This document shows, piece after piece, positions 1 to 4,400 of a DNA stretch of 5,875 nucleotides. Positions within the stretch are counted from its first letter, which is position 1, and each line of letters opens with the position of its first letter. The DNA comes from JAFGED01 sp034430835. GTDB taxonomy: Bacteria; Chloroflexota; Anaerolineae; B4-G1. The notes beneath the pieces were generated by a model. That model made no database searches and was not told the origin of the DNA. It was given only the letters and a program-made list of their open reading frames with translations. The stretch spans positions 1-5,875 of the forward strand of contig DAOUDX010000104.1 in assembly GCA_034430835.1 (NCBI GenBank), written 5' to 3'. The translations under genes and the position numbers were made by a program.

Positions 1-1
1 T

Positions 2-127
2 ATCTTGGACGGGCTGTGGCAAATCATGTTACGCACTGTCGAACCAATCCGTCCAGGTCGCCGATACCCACGCAGTAAAGCCAGGATGCTCAAACGATTC
101 TCGATGACTTACAAACCCGTTCGTTAA
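2..127 (+). CDS. C-terminal fragment of a probable DDE transposase (IS4-like), 5' end outside the window
   Basis: An open frame enters from the left edge and ends at TAA 125-127, giving 41 residues. The peptide is strongly basic, contains VEPIRPGRRYPRSKAR and ends in TYKPVR. A tail of the form R-P-G-R-x-x-P-R followed by a short Arg/Lys-rich end is typical of IS4-type DDE transposases. No catalytic residue lies in the visible part, so the family call rests only on this basic tail. There is no room after the stop for a normal intergenic region, because the next gene-like frame starts within about 10-15 bases. This fits the stop lying almost at the end of an insertion sequence. It could instead be the end of another basic DNA-binding protein. 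Confidence 0.45.
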   Translation: MLDGLWQIMLRTVEPIRPGRRYPRSKARMLKRFSMTYKPVR

Positions 128-140
128 CTTAATGACATTG
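123..140 (+). repeat. Candidate right end (terminal inverted repeat) of the upstream insertion sequence
   Basis: The 18 bases GTTAACTTAATGACATTG follow or overlap the transposase stop and contain the palindromic core GTTAAC. They are AT-richer than the DNA on either side. From memory, ends resembling CAATGTCATTAAGTTAAC read inward occur in IS4-type elements, but this could not be checked. The matching left end lies outside the window, so the boundary near 140 is an inference. It is supported mainly by the DUF3795 reading frame becoming recognisable directly after it. Confidence 0.3.
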
Positions 141-204
141 CTGTGGGGCTGATTGCGGCGATTGTGGAACATACAAGCGTTTTCTGGCGGGGGATGAGGC
201 CGGA
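136..204 (+). pseudogene. Start-less 5' part of the DUF3795 gene, in frame with 205-456
   Basis: The frame of the downstream gene stays open back to a TGA at 133-135. It encodes a peptide beginning HCCGADCGDCGTYKRFLAGD. The CG-x-x-CG-x-C pattern is what DUF3795 proteins carry at their N-terminus, so this stretch was once coding. No ATG, GTG or TTG in this frame precedes it. The nearest ATG (132-134) is one base out of frame and stops at TGA 150-152. Either the insertion-sequence end replaced the original first codons, or a one-base insertion near 138 broke ATG-ACA-(T)-TGC-TGT. Confidence 0.55.
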
Positions 205-456
205 TTGGTGAACCCTGAAAACGGGTATCGTTGTTGCTGGCTGCCCAAGAATCGCCCAGGGGGCAGGGACTGCGAAATCAGGGTATGCTGCGAGGAGAAG
301 GGGATACTCTACTGTGGGGAGTGCGACCAGTTTGAGGAGTGCGCCAGGATGAAGGCGTTCTACTCCAAGCCGGGCTACGATGTACTGAGGACCAGGATGC
401 TCGAGGAGGTGCGGAAGCATGGATGCGGCAGCTCTCTATTGATTGATGCCTTATGA
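205..456 (+). CDS. DUF3795-like cysteine-rich protein, N-terminally truncated
   Basis: From a TTG at 205 this encodes 83 residues; GTG at 208 is an alternative start. The frame contains RCCWLPKNRPGG, then RDCEIRVCCEEKGILYCGEC and FEECARMKAFY. This is the spaced-cysteine layout of DUF3795, a small presumed metal-binding family of unknown function. Typical members are longer at the N-terminus, and that missing part lies at 136-204 without a start codon. The product made from 205 would lack the first cysteine cluster. Its stop TGA (454-456) overlaps the ATG of the radical SAM gene, so translation through this frame would feed the next gene. No clear Shine-Dalgarno sequence is visible before TTG 205. 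The family call is good, but whether a functional protein is made is doubtful. Confidence 0.6.
   Translation: MVNPENGYRCCWLPKNRPGGRDCEIRVCCEEKGILYCGECDQFEECARMKAFYSKPGYDVLRTRMLEEVRKHGCGSSLLIDAL
453..456 (+). promoter_or_regulatory. ATGA stop/start overlap (translational coupling)
   Basis: The radical SAM start ATG 453-455 overlaps the DUF3795 stop TGA 454-456. There is only a weak purine stretch upstream, so initiation probably depends on ribosomes finishing the preceding frame. This supports the ATG at 453 as the real start. Protein similarity also begins within a few residues of it. Confidence 0.6.
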
Positions 457-1442
457 CAGTCGTTAAGGAAATCCAGGCCAAGGTGCTGCTCTCGCATGTC
501 AAGCAGCCCGACACCTGGTTCGGCCTCAAGTACAACATGAATCTGTGTCGCGGCTGCCAGCACCGCTGCATCTATTGCGACTCGCGCAGCGAGTGCTACC
601 AGATCGAGGATTTCGACGGCGAGGTGCTGGTCAAAGCCAACGCCATCGAGTTGCTGCGCAAGGAGCTGGCCCGCAAACGGGTCAAGGGCCCCATTGGCCT
701 GGGATCGATGAACGATTGCTACATGCCGCTGGAGCAGGAGGTCAACCTGACCGGAAGAGCACTGAAGGTCATCGCCGAATTCGGGTTCCCGGTGCACGTC
801 ATGACCAAGAGTGACTTGGTGCTGCGCGATCTCGACACATTAGACTTGTGGCGCAATAGGCGTTCCCCGCCATATGTGGCGGTTGGACAGCACAATTTGT
901 GCCCTTTGACCGCCATATGTAGTCAATTCTGCTATTACACCACAAGTCTATTGGGCGAGATCAGCCGTTGCTATGCCACGGTCAGCTTCACCATCACCAC
1001 TGCCGACGACGAGCTGGGTAAGAAGCTGGAGCCAGGGGCGTCACTGGTCTCCCACCGATTCAGGGCAATGCGCGCCCTGGCCGATAAGGGCATCCAGACC
1101 GGCGTCTCGCTGATGCCCGTGCTGCCCTTCATCGAGGATAACGAGGAAAACATCGCCGCCATCGTGCGCCAGACCCATGAGCACGGCGGGGCGTACATCA
1201 TCCCCTCGTTCGGCATGACCACGCGCGACCGCCAGCGCGCCTACTACTACGACAGGCTGGATGAGCTGTTCCCCGACCTGCGGCGAAAGTGCGAGCGGGC
1301 GTTTGGGGATCGCTACCACTGCCCCGCGAACAACGCCGACCGGCTGGCAAAGGTATTCTACGAGCTGTGCGAGCAGTACGGCATCGCGCCGCGCATCATC
1401 CCGTATGAGCCACACAAGGCAAAACAGTTGAGCATGTTCTGA
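453..1442 (+). CDS. SPL-like (spore photoproduct lyase family, COG1533-type) radical SAM protein with an in-frame 36-residue insertion
   Basis: This encodes 329 residues. The radical SAM motif CQHRCIYC (CxxxCxxC) lies near residues 34-41 and ligates a 4Fe-4S cluster that cleaves S-adenosylmethionine. The surroundings match the small SPL-like family: WFGLKYNMNLCRGC before the cluster, CDSRSECY after it, GLGSMNDCYMPLE, MTKSDLVLRDLD, SFTITTADDELGKKLEPGA, GVSLMPVLPFIEDNEEN and a C-terminal QLSMF. Most relatives are, from memory, about 290 residues. The excess is residues 131-166, which contain no family motif and are encoded by a palindromic element (841-950). Without it the protein would be 293 residues. 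Spore photoproduct lyase itself repairs a thymine dimer, but the substrate of this subfamily is not known. The site is a loop between KSDLVLRDLD and EISRCYATVSF inside the barrel, so activity may or may not survive. The gene overlaps both neighbours, which suggests a shared transcript. Confidence 0.9.
   Translation: MTVVKEIQAKVLLSHVKQPDTWFGLKYNMNLCRGCQHRCIYCDSRSECYQIEDFDGEVLVKANAIELLRKELARKRVKGPIGLGSMNDCYMPLEQEVNLTGRALKVIAEFGFPVHVMTKSDLVLRDLDTLDLWRNRRSPPYVAVGQHNLCPLTAICSQFCYYTTSLLGEISRCYATVSFTITTADDELGKKLEPGASLVSHRFRAMRALADKGIQTGVSLMPVLPFIEDNEENIAAIVRQTHEHGGAYIIPSFGMTTRDRQRAYYYDRLDELFPDLRRKCERAFGDRYHCPANNADRLAKVFYELCEQYGIAPRIIPYEPHKAKQLSMF
841..859 (+). repeat. Left terminal inverted repeat of the MITE-like element
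   Basis: Nineteen bases, paired with 932-950. The mismatches are C852 against A939 and C854 against A937. The first 11 bases, TAGACTTGTGG, match perfectly. Confidence 0.8.
932..950 (-). repeat. Right terminal inverted repeat of the MITE-like element
   Basis: The reverse complement reads TAGACTTGTGGTGTAATAG and matches 841-859 at 17 of 19 positions. The outermost TA is the presumed target duplication. Confidence 0.8.
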
Positions 1443-1444
1443 TG
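1440..1444 (+). promoter_or_regulatory. TGATG stop/start overlap (translational coupling)
   Basis: The radical SAM stop TGA (1440-1442) shares one base with the ATG (1442-1444) of the giant ATPase. No strong Shine-Dalgarno sequence lies upstream. The ABC module begins at once (IQGASEHNL from residue 5), so no other start is plausible. Confidence 0.7.
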
Positions 1445-4400
1445 ACCATCCGCATCCAAGGCGCCAGCGAGCACAACCTTCAGGACATCGACGTCGAGTT
1501 TGGCGACGGCCTGACCATCGTCACCGGCGCATCCGGGTCGGGCAAGACCTCGCTGGTGTTTGACACGCTCTACCACGAAGCACGCCGCCGCCTGCAGGAC
1601 GTTCTGTCTCTGGGCGCGCGCGAGACCCATCTCGCGCCTGCCAGGGTGCGATCTATCACGGGCTTGGGACCGGCCGTCGCTGTGGGACAAAACCTCCTCA
1701 ACCGCAATCCCGCCTCGACGCTGGCGACCGCCTCCGGCCTGCACCCCTTTCTGCGGTTGCTCTATGCCCGCTTTGGCGAGCGGCGCTGTCTCAGTTGCGG
1801 CGCAGGCCTGGTGGTGCTGAGCGAGGACGAGCTGGTCGAGCGGCTGGTATCACTGGCGCAACGAGGTGACGTCGCCGTCTTTGCACCGCTGCTGCGCGCC
1901 TCCCGGGGCAGCCACCGCACGCTGCTCGATCTCCTGGCCCATGAGTTTGACACTCAGGGATTGCTGGTGGACGGCCGACCCTGGCAGTCCCAGGTCCTGG
2001 ACCCGGCGGAGCCTCACGATCTGGAAGTGGAGGTCGCCCACCTGGGCAGCGGTGCCTCCGCCGGCGAGGCCCGTGAGGCGGTTCGGATGGCAGCGGCGCT
2101 GGGTGCGACGGCTCTCATCGTCCGCGAGTTTCCCTTCCGCGAATTGGGGAGAGGGGCAGCGGGGGAGACTCTCTCCCGGGTCCCAGCCTGCATCGCCTGC
2201 GGTACTTGGTTCGGCGACCTGGAGCCGGTGCATTTCCACACCGCCTGCCCGCACTGCGAGGGCGTGGGCTGTGCGCGCTGCGGCGAAACCGGCCTGCATC
2301 CGGAAGCCGCTGCTGTCCGCTGGCAGGGACTGCGGCTGCCCGACCTGCTGGCTTGTGCCGTGGAGGAGGTGCGCACGCTTTTCGCGCAGGCCGAGCTGCC
2401 CTCCACTGCTACCCGCCTGCGGGACGAGATCGCGCGCCGGCTGGATGCTCTCGATAGGGTCGGCCTGGGCTACGTCACATTGGACCGTTCGTCGCCGACC
2501 CTCTCGCGCGGCGAGGCTCAGCGGGTGCGGTTGGCCGTGGCCCTGACCAGCCGCCTGGAGGACATGCTCCACGTGCTTGACGAGCCCACCATCGGCCAGC
2601 ATCCGGCCGACGTGGCGCGCCTGCTGCCCGCGTTCCGCGAACTGGGCGGGCCGGTGGTCTATGTCGAGCACGACCGCACCGCAGCGTCGGTTGCCGACCA
2701 GGCCATCGACCTGGGACCGGGGGCAGGCAGCGAGGGCGGACGGCTGCTGTTCGCAGGCGCCCCCGCCGAGCTGTGGCAGGCCGATACACCCACGGGGCGC
2801 TATTTCAGCCTGCGCGAGTGCGTCGCGACTCCCCAGCCGCGCCCGGCCCCCGAGCGCTTTTTGACCGTACGCGGGGCGAACCTGCGCAACCTGCAGCGCG
2901 TCGATGTGCCGATCCCGCTGGGCCGCCTGGTCGTCATCACCGGTGTCTCTGGATCGGGCAAGAGCACGCTGGTCGAGGACGTGCTGGTTGCCTCGCTCAG
3001 CCAGGGGAGTGCGGTGGGCTGCCAGTCCATCGACGGGCCGCGACTCAAACCGGTCCTGGTCGATCAGAGCCCTATCGGCAAGAACCCGCGCTCCAACCCC
3101 GCTACCTACACCAAGCTCGCAGACGTCGTCCGCGATTACTTTGCCGCCGCTACCGGCCTTTCGGCCTCACACTTTTCCTTCAACCGGCCGGAAGGCGCGT
3201 GTCCCACGTGCAGCGGGATGGGCGCCATCGAGGTCCAGATGCGCTACCTGCCCTCGACATGGATTCCCTGCGCCGACTGCGATGGCCGGCGCTTCCCCGA
3301 CGAGGTGCTGGCGGCAGAGGCCGCTTTCGGAGAGCGGCGGCTTTCCATCGCCGACTTTTACGACCTGCGCATCGACGAGGTCGTTCCCCTGCTGCTCGAG
3401 GGAGGCCGGCTGCCCGAGAAAGACCGCCGGGCAGCGAAGGGCATTCTGGAGGCGCTGCGCGACGTGGGGCTAGGGTACCTGACGCTGGGACAGCCCTCCC
3501 CGACGCTTTCCGGCGGCGAGGCGCAGCGGGTCAAGCTAGCCAAGCACCTGGGCAGGCGTTCGCTCTCCCAGAGCTTGCTCGTGTTGGATGAGCCCTCCAC
3601 GGGTTTGCATCCGCAAGACATCGCCGGGTTGTTGGTGGTCCTGGATCGGCTGGTCCGCGCCGGCGCCACCGTCGTCGTCGTCGAGCACAATACCGACGTC
3701 ATCTGCGCCGCCGACTGGGTGATCGACCTGGGGCCTGGCTCGGGTCCATCCGGGGGGCACGTACTGTATGCCGGTCCACTGAATGGATTGCTCGATATAC
3801 CACAGTCTCTGACCGGCAAGGCGTTGCGCGAAGAAGCTCAGACTGGCAATCCCACGCCTCAAGTCGCAAGTCCGCCGATCGCCAGTCGCCAGTCGCCGAT
3901 CGCGATCCGCGGCGCACGCGCGAACAACCTCAAGAACGTGGACGTCGATCTCCCCAAAGGAGCGCTCACGGTCGTAATGGGCGTCTCTGGGTCTGGCAAG
4001 TCGAGCCTGGTGGGGGATGTGCTTGAGGCCGAGGCCAGGCGGCGCTTTCTTGAGTCCCTGTCGATGTACGAGCGCCAGTCCACGCGGGAAGGACCGGAGG
4101 CACCGGTCGAATCGGTCTCCGGCCTGGGCGTGGTCCTCGCCGTCGGCACGGAGCGCGATCGGTTTGACTTGCGCCGGACGGTAGGCGTGGTCACCGAGAT
4201 CTCTCATCACCTGGGCGTGCTGTTTTCCAACATCGGCGAGCGGCGGTGCCTGGAATGCGGTGGTCCGATGGAACGCACCGGCACGCCCGGGCGAGACGAG
4301 GCGTGGCACTGCCCCGCGTGCGACGCGACAGCACCCGTCGCCAGGCCGCGCCACTTTTCACCGTCTACCTATGCGGCGGCCTGTCTCAAGTGTCACGGCG

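Larger units (their letters stand above)
841..950. mobile_element. 110-bp palindromic MITE-like element inserted in frame in the radical SAM gene
   Basis: The ends are inverted copies: TAGACTTGTGGCGCAATAG at 841-859 and its near reverse complement at 932-950, 17 of 19 positions matching. The whole unit is one imperfect palindrome centred near 896, where GCACAA-T-TTGTGC forms a perfect hairpin. A side hairpin CCGCCA-TATG-TGGCGG lies at 867-882. If the outer TA pairs (841-842 and 949-950) are a duplicated TA target, the net gain is 108 bp, exactly 36 codons. Removing it restores DLDTLLGEISRCYA, which reads as a normal family sequence. TA duplication is characteristic of IS630/Tc1-mariner transposition. 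The element encodes no transposase, is AT-richer than the gene, and is open in only one + frame across its length. Removing 111 bp would also restore the frame, so the exact junction is uncertain. Confidence 0.8.

Noticed and set aside
132..152. ATG at 132 as the start of the DUF3795 gene
   Set aside because: Its frame reads only six codons to TGA at 150-152 and is one base off the DUF3795 frame.
890..902. Rho-independent terminator at the central MITE hairpin
   Set aside because: The hairpin is not followed by a T tract and sits inside an open coding frame whose downstream part retains all family motifs.
900..932. Additional iron-sulfur or zinc site from Cys150, Cys156 and Cys160 of the inserted segment
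   Set aside because: The spacing matches no motif I know, and the cysteines are encoded by transposon-derived DNA, so they are probably incidental.
841..950. Intein or intron within the radical SAM gene
   Set aside because: It is far too short, lacks splicing motifs, and is fully explained by terminal inverted repeats and TA ends.
1850..2671. Long open frame on the minus strand (273 codons)
   Set aside because: It lies wholly antisense to conserved UvrA motifs and its product shows no recognisable domain. It is a by-product of high GC at codon third positions.
2773..3591. Long open + strand frame in a second phase (272 codons)
   Set aside because: It is an Arg/Ala/Pro-rich shadow inside the uninterrupted ATPase frame, with no domain signal.
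3671..3682. GTC x4 microsatellite
   Set aside because: It encodes the hydrophobic VVVV strand before the conserved H-loop EH, which is normal in ABC ATPases with GC-rich codon use.
3861..3904. CRISPR array
   Set aside because: Units are only about 7 bp with no spacers, and the stretch is in frame inside a coding linker.
3536..4354. Long open frame on the minus strand (272 codons)
   Set aside because: It is antisense to the module 2 Walker B and module 3 Walker A regions of the giant ATPase, with no family-like motif.
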